A stretch of DNA of 64,000 bases from F22 sp963675625 (lineage in GTDB: Bacteria; Bacteroidota; Bacteroidia; Bacteroidales; Bacteroidaceae). Below the pieces are notes generated by a model, which saw only the letters and a program-made list of their open reading frames with translations, searched no databases and was not told the origin of the DNA. The stretch lies in contig OY776497.1 of NCBI GenBank assembly GCA_963675625.1, positions 2,356,001 through 2,420,000 on the forward strand, written 5' to 3'. Shown piece by piece: positions 16,635 to 25,533 of the stretch; position 1 is the first letter of the stretch, and every line of letters starts with the position of its first letter. The position numbers were made by a program, and so were the translations under genes.

Positions 16635-19157
16635 ATGATGAAGAAAATATATGCTATTGCTCTATTGGGATGGACCGTATTGATGACCACTGTAGGGGGG
16701 AGCATTCAAGTATCGGCTCAAGAACGTGTGCCGACTTTTTTAGAAAGAGCGGCTCAAGATTCATTGTGTCAGGCATGGGTCGATTCGACGCTACACACGA
16801 TGTCTATAAAGGAAAGAGTAACTCAACTCTTTATCTATAAATGTGAGGTAAAAACCGATCCCAAAAGTATGCGACTGTTACGTAAGGTGGTTAAGGAGTA
16901 TAAGGTCGGTGGATTGCTGTTTACTGGAGGAAAGATGTTGGTGCAGGCTGATATCATGAATCAGGCTCAGAAGATGTCGGATATTCCTTTGATGATGACT
17001 TTTGATGGGGAATGGGGCTTGGCGATGCGCCTAAAAGAAGCGCCTCTATTTCCACGCAATGGCAAGTTGGAATATGTGCAGGATAATCAGTTGATTTATG
17101 AATACGGTCGTGAAGTCGCTCGCGAATGTCGTGCATTGGGCATTCAGGTTAACTTTGCGCCTGATGCGGATGTCAATACCAATCCTGATAATCCTGTGAT
17201 AGGCATACGTTCCTTTGGTAGAAAGGCTCAAAATGTGGCCGATAAGGTGGTGGCATATGCCAAAGGTTTAGAAGATGGTGGGGTGATTTCGGTGGCCAAG
17301 CATTTCCCTGGACATGGCGATACGAACCAAGATTCGCATAAAACATTGCCTTTACTGAAGGTCACTCGAGCTCGGTTGGATAGTATCGAATTATGTCCGT
17401 TTAGAGAGTATATAGACCATGGATTAAGTGGCATTATGGTTGGGCATTTGGAAGTGCCTGTTCTGGAACCTCGCAAAGGGGTGCCTTCGTCGATGTCGAA
17501 GAAGGTGGTGACTGGCCTTTTGCAAAAGGAAATGGGTTTTAAAGGTCTTATATTTACTGATGCACTCGAAATGAAGGGGGCTGGTGTAGATGGCGAGAAG
17601 TGTCTACGGGCTCTGCAAGCGGGTAATGATATGTTGCTGGTACCTCGGGTGTTACGTAAAGAGTATGAGCGTGTGATGCTGGCGATAAAGACGGGGGAAT
17701 TGTCCAAAGAGGAGATTACACGTCGTTGTCGTAAGGTCTTGACTTATAAGTATATGTTGGGATTGAATAAAAAGCCCCAGCGTGCTTTGATGGGATTGGA
17801 GAGTCGCATCAACTCAAAAGAGGCACATGCGTTGATTCAACGTCTTTATGAAGCGGCTAGTGAAGGTGAGTTGGCTCAACTTAAAATAAAGAATGCAACT
17901 GTGGATATTCATTCTGAAGCATGGTTTTCTATGGATAGTCTTTTGCAGGATGGCATTAAGAAGAAGGCATTCCCTGGTTGTCAGTTGCTTATTTTACGTC
18001 ATGGGGCTCCTGTGTATGATAAGTGCTTGGGGACGTATACGTATAGAAAAAAAACGAGGGTTACTGATGATGCGATTTATGATCTTGCTTCTGTCACAAA
18101 GACATCGGCTACTTTGTTGGCGGTGATGAAGCTATATGATGAGGGTAAGATTAATCTCTCGGATCGTGTAGCCAAGTATTTGCCGTGGATGGATAATGAT
18201 AATACGGGCAAGATTACTATCAAGGATTTGCTGTTTCATGAGTCGGGGCTTCGTCCAAGCATTGATGTGGCGGATATCTTGATCGATCATAAGAGTTATA
18301 ATGGCAAGTTGTACCAGCGCTATTGTTCTGCGCAATATCCCACAAAGGTGTGGAATCACCGTTATGTGCAACGCCGATATGAATTGTCTCATAATATGGT
18401 GTCTGGCAAGAGAAATGCAACGCATTCTTTTCCTGTGACCAATCATCTTTGGGCCAATCCTGTGATGTTGGATTCTGTAAAAAATCGCATCGCTAATGAA
18501 CCATTAAATGCACATGTCTACAAGTATAGTTGTATCAACTTTATTGTTTTATGGCAGATGGTTGAGGCTATAACTGGGCAGCATATGAATGACTATTTGG
18601 AAAGTCAGTTTTATATACCTATGGGCTTGACGCACACTTGGTATCGTCCATATGAGCATTTCCCTATTAAGCAAATAGTGCCTACAGCCAAAGATAAGTT
18701 GTTGAGGGGTGGGCTTATTCATGGCTATGTGCACGATGAGACGGCTGCTTTCTTAGGTGGGGTGTCGGGCAATGCGGGCTTGTTTAGTACCGCACATGAT
18801 CTAGGACGCTTGTACCAGATGTTGCTCAATGGTGGGCAACTGGATGGACATCGCTATCTGAGTAAAGCGACCATATCTCTATTCTCGAATATGCGTAGCA
18901 GCATCTCGCGTAGAGGACTAGGGTTTGATCGACCTGAAGTGGTCTATAATGGACATGGACCATTGCCTAAATCTGCACCTCGTAGCTTGTATGGACATCT
19001 TGGATTTACGGGAACTTGTGCGTGGGTTGATCCAACCAATGATATGGTTTTTGTGTTCTTGTCCAATCGGGTCTATACAAATCCGTGGAATCGTAAGTTG
19101 ATTACTATCAATGTACGAGACAAGATATTTGATATCGTATATAAAAATATGCATTAG
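16635..19157 (+). CDS. Glycoside hydrolase family 3 (NagZ-type) fused to a serine hydrolase
   Basis: A signal peptide (MMKKIYAIALLGWTVLM, ending near VSAQ) exports the protein. Residues about 45-385 are a GH3 barrel of the NagZ type: KHFPGHGDTNQDSH gives the Asp233-His235 dyad and FTDALEMKG gives nucleophile Asp309. Residues about 430-840 are a class C beta-lactamase-like hydrolase with SVTK (Ser486, Lys489) and HLG (His788). The usual YxN is YSC here (Tyr631). No GH3 C-terminal sandwich lies between, so it is shorter than the relatives I recall. A role in peptidoglycan turnover is likely. It starts 26 bp after the nucleotidase cluster. Confidence 0.88.
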   Translation: MMKKIYAIALLGWTVLMTTVGGSIQVSAQERVPTFLERAAQDSLCQAWVDSTLHTMSIKERVTQLFIYKCEVKTDPKSMRLLRKVVKEYKVGGLLFTGGKMLVQADIMNQAQKMSDIPLMMTFDGEWGLAMRLKEAPLFPRNGKLEYVQDNQLIYEYGREVARECRALGIQVNFAPDADVNTNPDNPVIGIRSFGRKAQNVADKVVAYAKGLEDGGVISVAKHFPGHGDTNQDSHKTLPLLKVTRARLDSIELCPFREYIDHGLSGIMVGHLEVPVLEPRKGVPSSMSKKVVTGLLQKEMGFKGLIFTDALEMKGAGVDGEKCLRALQAGNDMLLVPRVLRKEYERVMLAIKTGELSKEEITRRCRKVLTYKYMLGLNKKPQRALMGLESRINSKEAHALIQRLYEAASEGELAQLKIKNATVDIHSEAWFSMDSLLQDGIKKKAFPGCQLLILRHGAPVYDKCLGTYTYRKKTRVTDDAIYDLASVTKTSATLLAVMKLYDEGKINLSDRVAKYLPWMDNDNTGKITIKDLLFHESGLRPSIDVADILIDHKSYNGKLYQRYCSAQYPTKVWNHRYVQRRYELSHNMVSGKRNATHSFPVTNHLWANPVMLDSVKNRIANEPLNAHVYKYSCINFIVLWQMVEAITGQHMNDYLESQFYIPMGLTHTWYRPYEHFPIKQIVPTAKDKLLRGGLIHGYVHDETAAFLGGVSGNAGLFSTAHDLGRLYQMLLNGGQLDGHRYLSKATISLFSNMRSSISRRGLGFDRPEVVYNGHGPLPKSAPRSLYGHLGFTGTCAWVDPTNDMVFVFLSNRVYTNPWNRKLITINVRDKIFDIVYKNMH

Positions 19158-19256
19158 GTGGCTTGCGGCTACCTTATGTGTAGACCGAGAGACTTTAATA
19201 GTGGTATGTTTTTTGTAAAGTATACTGTGATTCACAATATGTGGGTAATAAAATAA

Positions 19257-19826
19257 ATGATTATGAAACAGTTTAAACGTCGACCAATTGATTTGTATGA
19301 GCACTTCAATACAATAATGAAGGAGCTTAAGAAGGGGATAACCATAACGACACAAGCAGATGGAAAAGCGAATGCTATGACTATTTCTTGGGGAGGTATC
19401 GGGGTAGAGTGGCAAAGTCCACTATTTGTAACGTATATCCGTACGGGGCGATATACGCATGAACTTCTAGAGAAACATGGAGAATTTACGGTTAATATCC
19501 CTTTGGATGGACAATCGGTCAATAAAATCAAAGGATATCTTGGAGCAAAAAGTGGTCGAGATGAAGATAAATTGGCCGAGTTAGGTTTGACGCTGGTAGA
19601 CGGGGAACAAGTACAAGTGCCAGCTATCGCGGAATTGCCTATGACTCTGGAATGTAAAGTAATCTATAAACAAGATCAGGATTTGAGTAAGATGCCTGCT
19701 GATTTCATTGATAAATTCTATCCACAAGATGTAGACAGTCTATATCATGGATCTAATAAAGATGTGCATACGATGTACTATGGTGAAATCGTCAATGCTT
19801 ATGTTTTGGAAGAAGTAGAAGAATAG
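19257..19826 (+). CDS. Flavin reductase-like (DIM6/NTAB) domain protein
   Basis: A cytoplasmic protein of 189 residues with the FMN-binding split-barrel of the flavin reductase-like group. Typical features are the early ITTQADGKANAMTISWGGIG loop, SPLFVTYIRTGRYTHELLE and the FTVNIPLDG strand. Members bind FMN and often reduce flavins or act as simple flavoproteins; the physiological partner is unknown here. A second ATG at 19263 (MKQFKRRP) is equally possible as the start. The gene stands alone, with a terminator 31 bp after the stop. Confidence 0.82.
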   Translation: MIMKQFKRRPIDLYEHFNTIMKELKKGITITTQADGKANAMTISWGGIGVEWQSPLFVTYIRTGRYTHELLEKHGEFTVNIPLDGQSVNKIKGYLGAKSGRDEDKLAELGLTLVDGEQVQVPAIAELPMTLECKVIYKQDQDLSKMPADFIDKFYPQDVDSLYHGSNKDVHTMYYGEIVNAYVLEEVEE

Positions 19827-19857
19827 TTGGATAAAAGCTTATCGCAATAAATAATGA

Positions 19858-19885
19858 GGGGGACTGCATCTGCAGTCCCCTTTTC
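19858..19885 (+). terminator. Terminator after the flavin reductase-like gene
   Basis: A perfect 10-bp GC-rich stem (19859-19868 with 19871-19880) has a tight loop and is followed by TTTTCTT. Confidence 0.88.
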
Positions 19886-19927
19886 TTGGTATTATATACT
19901 TGGGGGTATCCTTTCTTTTGCGTCTTG

Positions 19928-19958
19928 TTTGGTATCTTCATAACTATCCTTACCTTTG
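19928..19958 (+). promoter_or_regulatory. Strong consensus promoter for the His-rich protein and TonB receptor
   Basis: TTTG at 19928-19931, 19 bp, then TACCTTTG at 19951-19958: both boxes match the Bacteroidota consensus. The -7 box ends only 5 bp before the ATG at 19964, so transcription would start at or just after that ATG. Confidence 0.72.
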
Positions 19959-19963
19959 TGGCA

Positions 19964-20377
19964 ATGAAAGTTCACAATCATACTAAACGCATCGCTCAAA
20001 TGCTTGTAACGCTTTTCGTTAGCTATTTGTTAATGATAAGCTGTTTTACCCATACACATGTGGTGAATGGGGTTACGATTGTGCACTCTCATCCTTATGC
20101 TTTCTGGAAAAAAAATACCGATAAAGGTCTTATAGGGGCAAAGGATAAACAGGCTTCTCAAAACAAATCATCAGCTCATCATACACATAGCAAAGAGGCT
20201 ATTGTATTGATTGATCTTATTTCTCATTTTGTTAGTGCTGAGTTACCAAGTATATGGACAGTAGAGGTACCTGTGATTTGTACGGTACCAGTTTTGTATG
20301 TCGATATACAAGTGCCTACTCACACAGTGGATCCACCATTCACGGGTGGTTTACGTGGCCCTCCACTTGCGGTATAA
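19964..20377 (+). CDS. Histidine-rich exported protein, probable metal-linked partner of the TonB receptor
   Basis: I recognise the general type (short exported proteins with an HSHPY motif next to TonB receptors) but no named family. From 19964 the product has 137 residues, with a basic N-terminus (KVHNHTKR) and a hydrophobic signal or anchor (MLVTLFVSYLLMISC). Two His clusters follow, THTHVVNGVTIVHSHPY and SSAHHTHSK. These could bind zinc or another metal; that is inference. The promoter ends so close that mRNA may start at the ATG. The alternative is the ATG at 20000, which loses the basic region. The TonB receptor starts 69 bp after the stop. Confidence 0.62.
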   Translation: MKVHNHTKRIAQMLVTLFVSYLLMISCFTHTHVVNGVTIVHSHPYAFWKKNTDKGLIGAKDKQASQNKSSAHHTHSKEAIVLIDLISHFVSAELPSIWTVEVPVICTVPVLYVDIQVPTHTVDPPFTGGLRGPPLAV

Positions 20378-20446
20378 TAGTCGGTGAGGAGATGCTAGGT
20401 GAGCATCCTCTCCTCAAATTATACCCAAACAAAATTTTAATCAATA

Positions 20447-22828
20447 ATGAACAAATCTTTTATTGCTGCGCTTCTGTTAGGAAGTGTGGTTGCTTTACGC
20501 GTGTCTGCATATACCTCTTCACCAAAGAATGAAATAATCGCAGATAATGATAGAAAAAACACTCAGGTACAGGTGCTTTCATCTTTGCCCGATAATATTA
20601 ATGAGCTGGAGGGATACAGAAAGACAGATGCCAATATCGTGGGACATGTGGTGGACGATAAAACTGGTGAGCACTTGTCGTATGTTAGCGTGGGACTTAA
20701 GGGAACAACTATCGCTGTGATGACTGATGGTACTGGGCACTTCTTTATGAAAAATCTTCCAGAAGGGAAGGCGACTGTTATTGTGACATGCGTGGGATAC
20801 AAAACGCTTGAAGTACCTGTTGTCTTAAAGAAGGGGAATACGCTAAATCTTAAGATGCGTATTCAAGAAGATGCCATCTCACTAGATGGTGTCGTGGTAT
20901 CGGCCAATCGTAATGTGACTAAACGTCGCTTGGCACCAGCATTGGTCAATGTGGTGTCTTTGGAAACATTTGATGTGACAAACTCGCCAACATTGGCGGA
21001 GGGCTTGAATTTTCAACCTGGTGTACGTATTGAAAATGATTGTCAAAACTGTGGATTTACACAGGTACGTATCAATGGGCTTGAGGGACCTTACACGCAG
21101 ATTCTTATGGATTCGCGTTCTATCTTTAGTGCTTTGACTGGTGTCTATGGACTAGAGCAGATACCTGCTACAATGATAGAACGTGTGGAGGTGATGCGAG
21201 GTGGTGCATCGGCTTTGTTTGGTTCTTCTGCTATAGCAGGTACCATTAATATCATCACCAAAGAGCCAACACGCAATTCTGGCTCATTATCTCACACTAT
21301 AACCAATATTGGAGATAGTGATACGTATGATAATCAAACCTCATTGAATTTGTCTTTGGTGACAGATGACCACAAGGCTGGGGTATATATCTTTGGGCAG
21401 AATCGACATCGTTCGGGATTCGATTATGATGGAGATAAATATACGGAAGTTCCTATGTTGAAATCGCAAACTGTTGGTTTTAGAAGTTTCCTAAAAACGA
21501 GTGATTATACTAAGTTGACTGCGGAGTATCACCATTTGCAGGAGCATAGACGTGGAGGAAGCACGGCTTTACACTTGCCTGCTTATATGACTGATTTGAC
21601 CGAAGAGATTCACCACTCTATTGATGGGGGAGGATTGACATTTGATATTTTTTCTCCAGATGAAAAGTACAGTGCTAGCTTGTACGCATCGGCGCAAAAT
21701 ACAGATAGAGATAGCTACTATGGTGGATATGGACATACGCACGGTTTGAATGCATTGGTGGGTGGACAGTTCAACTATTCAATGGACAAGTGTTTGTTTA
21801 TGCCTGCACAATTGACTGCTGGTGCCGAGTATAGTTACGAATCGTTGGAAGATGAGAGCTATTCTTATGATCACCACTTAAATCAAACTGTCAATGTGGG
21901 AAGTGGCTTCTTGCAGAATGAATGGAAAAACAAGTACTTCAGTATCTTACTTGGTGCTCGTGTAGATAAACACAGAATGATTGACCATGCTATCGTGAGT
22001 CCACGTGTGAATTTCCGCTATAACCCAACAGAGAATGTCAATCTACGTCTTGGATATAGTGAGGGTTTCCGAGCACCTCAAGCATTTGATGAGGACTTGC
22101 ATATTGGTAATGTGAGTGAACGTGTAAGTATCATTAAGTTGGATCCAAACTTGAAAGAAGAAAAGTCTCGCTCACTTAGTTTAAGTGCTGATGTGTATCA
22201 TCGTTTTGGTGATTGGCAAGCCAACTGGATGATAGACTGTTTCTATACGATGTTGGATGATGTCTTTATCTTGGAACAAGTGGGTGAGACGGATCAGTTT
22301 TTGATCAATGAACGTACTAATGGTTCTGGCGCTAAAGTATGGGGGGGGAATTTGGAAGCAAAATTGGCTTACCAAAAGATGTTCCAACTGCAGGCTGGAA
22401 CCACATTACAACGCAGTATGTATGACGAATATGAATCGTGGAGTGATGATAATAGCTTAGCAACTAAGACTATGTTGCGTACACCCGACGTGTATGGATA
22501 CTTTACAGCAAGTTACAATCCTACCAAAAAATTACAGTTCGCCTTAAATGGAAAATACACTGGCGGAATGATTGTACCTCATGCTTCTGTCTCTGATACA
22601 ACGTTTGATAGAAATGTAGATACGGATAGCTTCTATGAATTAGGGGCAAAAGTAAGTTACGATTTTGATCTTACAGATTTGCTTTGTTTTGAAGTGAGTT
22701 TGGGGGTTAATAATATCTTTGATGCCTACCAAGACGACTTCGATCAAGGGGCTCAACGAGATTCTGGCTACATATATGGTCCTGCATTGCCACGTACTAT
22801 TTATGGGGGTGTGAAACTGAGTTTCTAG
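20447..22828 (+). CDS. TonB-dependent outer-membrane receptor with CarboxypepD_reg-like domain
   Basis: An active-transport beta barrel of the outer membrane, 793 residues. After the signal peptide (about 1-21), a carboxypeptidase-regulatory-like domain spans about 62-145, and the plug follows (from about 150, with VEVMRGGASALFGSSAIAGTINI near 255). The barrel ends with the terminal Phe of GGVKLSF. The plug carries a CxxC pair, Cys199 and Cys202 (NDCQNCGF). It is not SusC-like, and no SusD follows. The His-rich neighbour suggests a metal or metal-chelate substrate, which is unproven. A run of eight G at 22341-22348 lies in the coding sequence. Confidence 0.9.
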   Translation: MNKSFIAALLLGSVVALRVSAYTSSPKNEIIADNDRKNTQVQVLSSLPDNINELEGYRKTDANIVGHVVDDKTGEHLSYVSVGLKGTTIAVMTDGTGHFFMKNLPEGKATVIVTCVGYKTLEVPVVLKKGNTLNLKMRIQEDAISLDGVVVSANRNVTKRRLAPALVNVVSLETFDVTNSPTLAEGLNFQPGVRIENDCQNCGFTQVRINGLEGPYTQILMDSRSIFSALTGVYGLEQIPATMIERVEVMRGGASALFGSSAIAGTINIITKEPTRNSGSLSHTITNIGDSDTYDNQTSLNLSLVTDDHKAGVYIFGQNRHRSGFDYDGDKYTEVPMLKSQTVGFRSFLKTSDYTKLTAEYHHLQEHRRGGSTALHLPAYMTDLTEEIHHSIDGGGLTFDIFSPDEKYSASLYASAQNTDRDSYYGGYGHTHGLNALVGGQFNYSMDKCLFMPAQLTAGAEYSYESLEDESYSYDHHLNQTVNVGSGFLQNEWKNKYFSILLGARVDKHRMIDHAIVSPRVNFRYNPTENVNLRLGYSEGFRAPQAFDEDLHIGNVSERVSIIKLDPNLKEEKSRSLSLSADVYHRFGDWQANWMIDCFYTMLDDVFILEQVGETDQFLINERTNGSGAKVWGGNLEAKLAYQKMFQLQAGTTLQRSMYDEYESWSDDNSLATKTMLRTPDVYGYFTASYNPTKKLQFALNGKYTGGMIVPHASVSDTTFDRNVDTDSFYELGAKVSYDFDLTDLLCFEVSLGVNNIFDAYQDDFDQGAQRDSGYIYGPALPRTIYGGVKLSF

Positions 22829-22870
22829 AAATGAAAAATAGCTTTTGTTAGAATATCTGAATTAGTATGG

Positions 22871-22905
22871 AGGGGATGTGTCGTTTTGCGGCACATCCCT
22901 TTTTG
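22871..22905 (+). terminator. Terminator after the TonB receptor gene
   Basis: A stem of about 10 bp (22871-22880 with 22892-22901) ends in a T-run (22900-22904). Confidence 0.85.
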
Positions 22906-23048
22906 ATAGGGTGTAGATAGTATGGGCATAAGTGGATAGATTGCTCTGAATGACTGATGTGATTCTATAATTTACTCTACAAATAAAAAATATATGTACA
23001 AATAGTAAAGTAGTCGCTATTTCCTTTCTTATTTTAGGAAGAAAATAG

Positions 23049-23056
23049 TACTTTTG
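23049..23056 (+). promoter_or_regulatory. -7 box for the DUF4827 lipoprotein gene
   Basis: TACTTTTG matches TAnnTTTG and is 35 bp before the ATG at 23092. No clear -33 element is visible. Confidence 0.45.
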
Positions 23057-23091
23057 CTTGCAAATTAATATTGAATTACTCCAAAACGAAT

Positions 23092-23769
23092 ATGAAAAGA
23101 TTTTCTCTTCTTCCACTTGGCTTGCTCGTGGTAAGTATAGTACTAGGTGCTTGTAGTGATACGCAAACATACGCTGACTTATTGAATACACAGACGAAAG
23201 CAATACGTCATTTTATTGATTCTGTAGGTATCAATGTAATATCGCCTGCCACTTTCGAAAGTGAAATGTGTGATGAGAATGGACGTGTGGTTCCCAGTAA
23301 GATTGCAGATATGGATGCAAATAATCAATATGTGCTGTTTTCAAACGGGGTATATATGCAAGTGGTAGATGCTGGTGCTGGAGATTATTTTAAAACCAGA
23401 GATAAAGTCATCGTGCGATTTGTAGAGCATAGTATTATTGATAAAGATACCACTGCATTTAATGTATACATGCCTAATACGCAATTTGAAAATTATGTGA
23501 CATTCTATTCAAAGCCTGATATTTTTACCTATACAATTACTGGTGAAGTAGGTGATGATAATAGAACGGCTACTGGAACCTTTACAGAAGGGATCATGTC
23601 TACGTTGTATACTTCTGCAGCAGTGCCTGCCGGTTGGCTGTTTTGTTTAACGTATTTGTATGATAATGCCCATGTGCGTTTGATTGTTCCAGGCGAATTG
23701 GGTACATCTTCTGCAAGCAGCAATGTATATCCGTATTTTTATGACTTACGAAAGCTGCAGATTGACTAG
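23092..23769 (+). CDS. DUF4827 family lipoprotein (FKBP-like fold suspected)
   Basis: A lipoprotein of 225 residues; the signal ends at LGAC (Cys20). The mature part matches the DUF4827 pattern found in Bacteroidales: TYADLLNTQTKAIRHFIDS, then NGVYMQVVDAG and VIVRFVEHSII. The layout resembles FKBP-type peptidyl-prolyl isomerases, although activity is not established. The ATG at 23092 is chosen because a longer frame from 23071 starts at a weak codon upstream of the signal peptide. It precedes glmM, as I recall from other Bacteroidales, but a terminator separates the two. Confidence 0.8.
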   Translation: MKRFSLLPLGLLVVSIVLGACSDTQTYADLLNTQTKAIRHFIDSVGINVISPATFESEMCDENGRVVPSKIADMDANNQYVLFSNGVYMQVVDAGAGDYFKTRDKVIVRFVEHSIIDKDTTAFNVYMPNTQFENYVTFYSKPDIFTYTITGEVGDDNRTATGTFTEGIMSTLYTSAAVPAGWLFCLTYLYDNAHVRLIVPGELGTSSASSNVYPYFYDLRKLQID

Positions 23770-23788
23770 ATAAATAAAAGGACAATAT

Positions 23789-23824
23789 AAGGCTGCAACT
23801 TTCAAAGTTGCAGCCTATTTTTTG
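23789..23824 (+). terminator. Terminator after the DUF4827 gene
   Basis: A perfect 13-bp inverted repeat (23790-23802 with 23804-23816) is followed by ATTTTTTG. The inner pairs must open to make a loop. Confidence 0.85.
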
Positions 23825-23888
23825 TATAATCAATATAGAATAAACCGTCGTGTACAAAGTGTTTGTTCTGAATAAAACCGATAAAATT

Positions 23889-25277
23889 ATGACACTAATT
23901 AAATCCATTTCAGGTATCCGTGGCACTATTGGTGGTGCTGTAGGTGAAGGACTAAATCCATTAGATATTGTAAAGTTTACCTCGGCATATGCTACAATGA
24001 TGCGTAGAGATGCTGCTAATGATAGCAACACGATTGTTGTAGGACGCGATGCACGCTTGTCTGGCCCAATGGTCAAACGCATTGTTATAGGTACGTTGAT
24101 GGGAATGGGATGGAATGTGGTAGATATAGATTTAGCTTCAACGCCAACAACAGAATTGGCCGTGCAAATGGAGGGAGCTTGTGGTGGAATTATTTTGACT
24201 GCATCGCATAACCCAACACAATGGAATGCTTTAAAGCTTTTAGATGCTCATGGAGAGTTTTTAAACGCTGAACAAGGGGCTGAATTATTGAAGATTGCTG
24301 ATGCTGAAGATTTTGATTACGCTGATGTGCATGCATTGGGAACTTGTCATGAAGATCATAGTTATAATCAGAAACATATTGATCATGTCTTGAATCTTGA
24401 GCTTGTCGATGTTGAGGCCATACGAAAGGCAAACTTCCACGTAGCTTTAGATGGTGTCAACTCTGTGGGTGGTATTGTTATTCCTCAACTGTTGGAGCAA
24501 CTTGGGGTAGGCCATGTCGAAAAATTATACTGCGAAGCAACTGGTGATTTTCAGCATAACCCTGAACCATTGGAAAAAAATCTTGGGGCAATCATGAATT
24601 TGGTGAAACGTGGAGGCATTGATGTCGCTTTTGTTGTCGATCCAGATGTCGATCGTTTAGCGATGATTTCTGAAGATGGTACTATGTTTGGTGAGGAATA
24701 TACTTTAGTTAGCGTCGCTGATTATGTACTTCGTCATACTCCAGGAAATACTGTAAGTAATATGAGTTCCACACGTGCACTTAGAGATGTAACAGCACAG
24801 TATGGCGGCACATACACAGCTTCTGCTGTAGGTGAAGTGAACGTGGTATCAGCCATGAAATCTACTGGAGCTGTGATAGGAGGTGAGGGCAATGGAGGAG
24901 TCATATACCCAGAAAGTCACTATGGGCGCGATGCTTTGGTAGGAATTGCTTTATTTTTGAGTCATCTAGCCCATGAGAAAGTGAAGGTGAGTGAACTACG
25001 TAGACGATATCCTGCTTATTATATGGCTAAAAATCGTATTGACTTAACTCCTGATACTGATGTGGATGCAATCCTTGCTAAAATGAAAGAAATCTATGCC
25101 GATGAACAAATTAATGATGTGGATGGCGTAAAAATTGATTTTGCAGATTCATGGGTGCATTTACGTAAAAGCAATACAGAACCGATCATACGAGTATATA
25201 GTGAAGCTTCTAGTGAGGAAGCTGCTCAATCTATTGCCCAAAAGGTAATGGATGTAATAACAAGTATGACTGTGTAA
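23889..25277 (+). CDS. glmM: Phosphoglucosamine mutase
   Basis: GlmM converts glucosamine-6-phosphate to glucosamine-1-phosphate for UDP-GlcNAc, hence for peptidoglycan and LPS. The 462 residues have all four phosphohexomutase signatures: TASHNP with phospho-acceptor Ser106, the metal loop DPDVDR (251-256), the sugar loop GEGNGG, and the phosphate loop RKSNTEPIIR near the C-terminus. MTLIKSISGIRGTIGG is the usual family start, so the ATG at 23889 is preferred over one 39 bp upstream. The product links to nagB at 51648, which works on the same pool. Confidence 0.93.
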   Translation: MTLIKSISGIRGTIGGAVGEGLNPLDIVKFTSAYATMMRRDAANDSNTIVVGRDARLSGPMVKRIVIGTLMGMGWNVVDIDLASTPTTELAVQMEGACGGIILTASHNPTQWNALKLLDAHGEFLNAEQGAELLKIADAEDFDYADVHALGTCHEDHSYNQKHIDHVLNLELVDVEAIRKANFHVALDGVNSVGGIVIPQLLEQLGVGHVEKLYCEATGDFQHNPEPLEKNLGAIMNLVKRGGIDVAFVVDPDVDRLAMISEDGTMFGEEYTLVSVADYVLRHTPGNTVSNMSSTRALRDVTAQYGGTYTASAVGEVNVVSAMKSTGAVIGGEGNGGVIYPESHYGRDALVGIALFLSHLAHEKVKVSELRRRYPAYYMAKNRIDLTPDTDVDAILAKMKEIYADEQINDVDGVKIDFADSWVHLRKSNTEPIIRVYSEASSEEAAQSIAQKVMDVITSMTV

Positions 25278-25402
25278 AATAATCTGCTCGGAATATAAAT
25301 TAACGAATTTGTTTTAATTTACTCTCATTCTTTGTCTTAGTTGTGTAAATTGTTCTTATATGTTAATTACATTGTTCTTTTTGAACAAAATTAGTTGTAT
25401 AA

Positions 25403-25433
25403 TTGTTTAATCCTTTCACTTGAGTTATATTTG
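25403..25433 (+). promoter_or_regulatory. Promoter of the second LruC lipoprotein gene
   Basis: TTG at 25403-25405, 20 bp, then TATATTTG at 25426-25433. It gives a leader of about 95 nt. The rest of the 25278-25533 gap is AT-rich with no other signal. Confidence 0.6.
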
Positions 25434-25533
25434 TAGTGTGATTTTATCGTGCAAATAAATCAGTTTGAGTTTTATACTATACAATACACGAATGTTATAA
25501 TACATGTTTTAACATAACTAATTAATATACGGT

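Noticed and set aside
20383..20437. Imperfect hairpin GAGGAGATGCT / AGCATCCTCTCCTC between the His-rich gene and the TonB receptor gene
   Set aside because: It has a 3-nt bulge and no T-run, so it is not called a terminator; it might still modulate read-through.
20254..20532. A plus-strand frame across the His-rich gene and the TonB receptor start
   Set aside because: It overlaps both real genes in another frame and has no signal or motif of its own.
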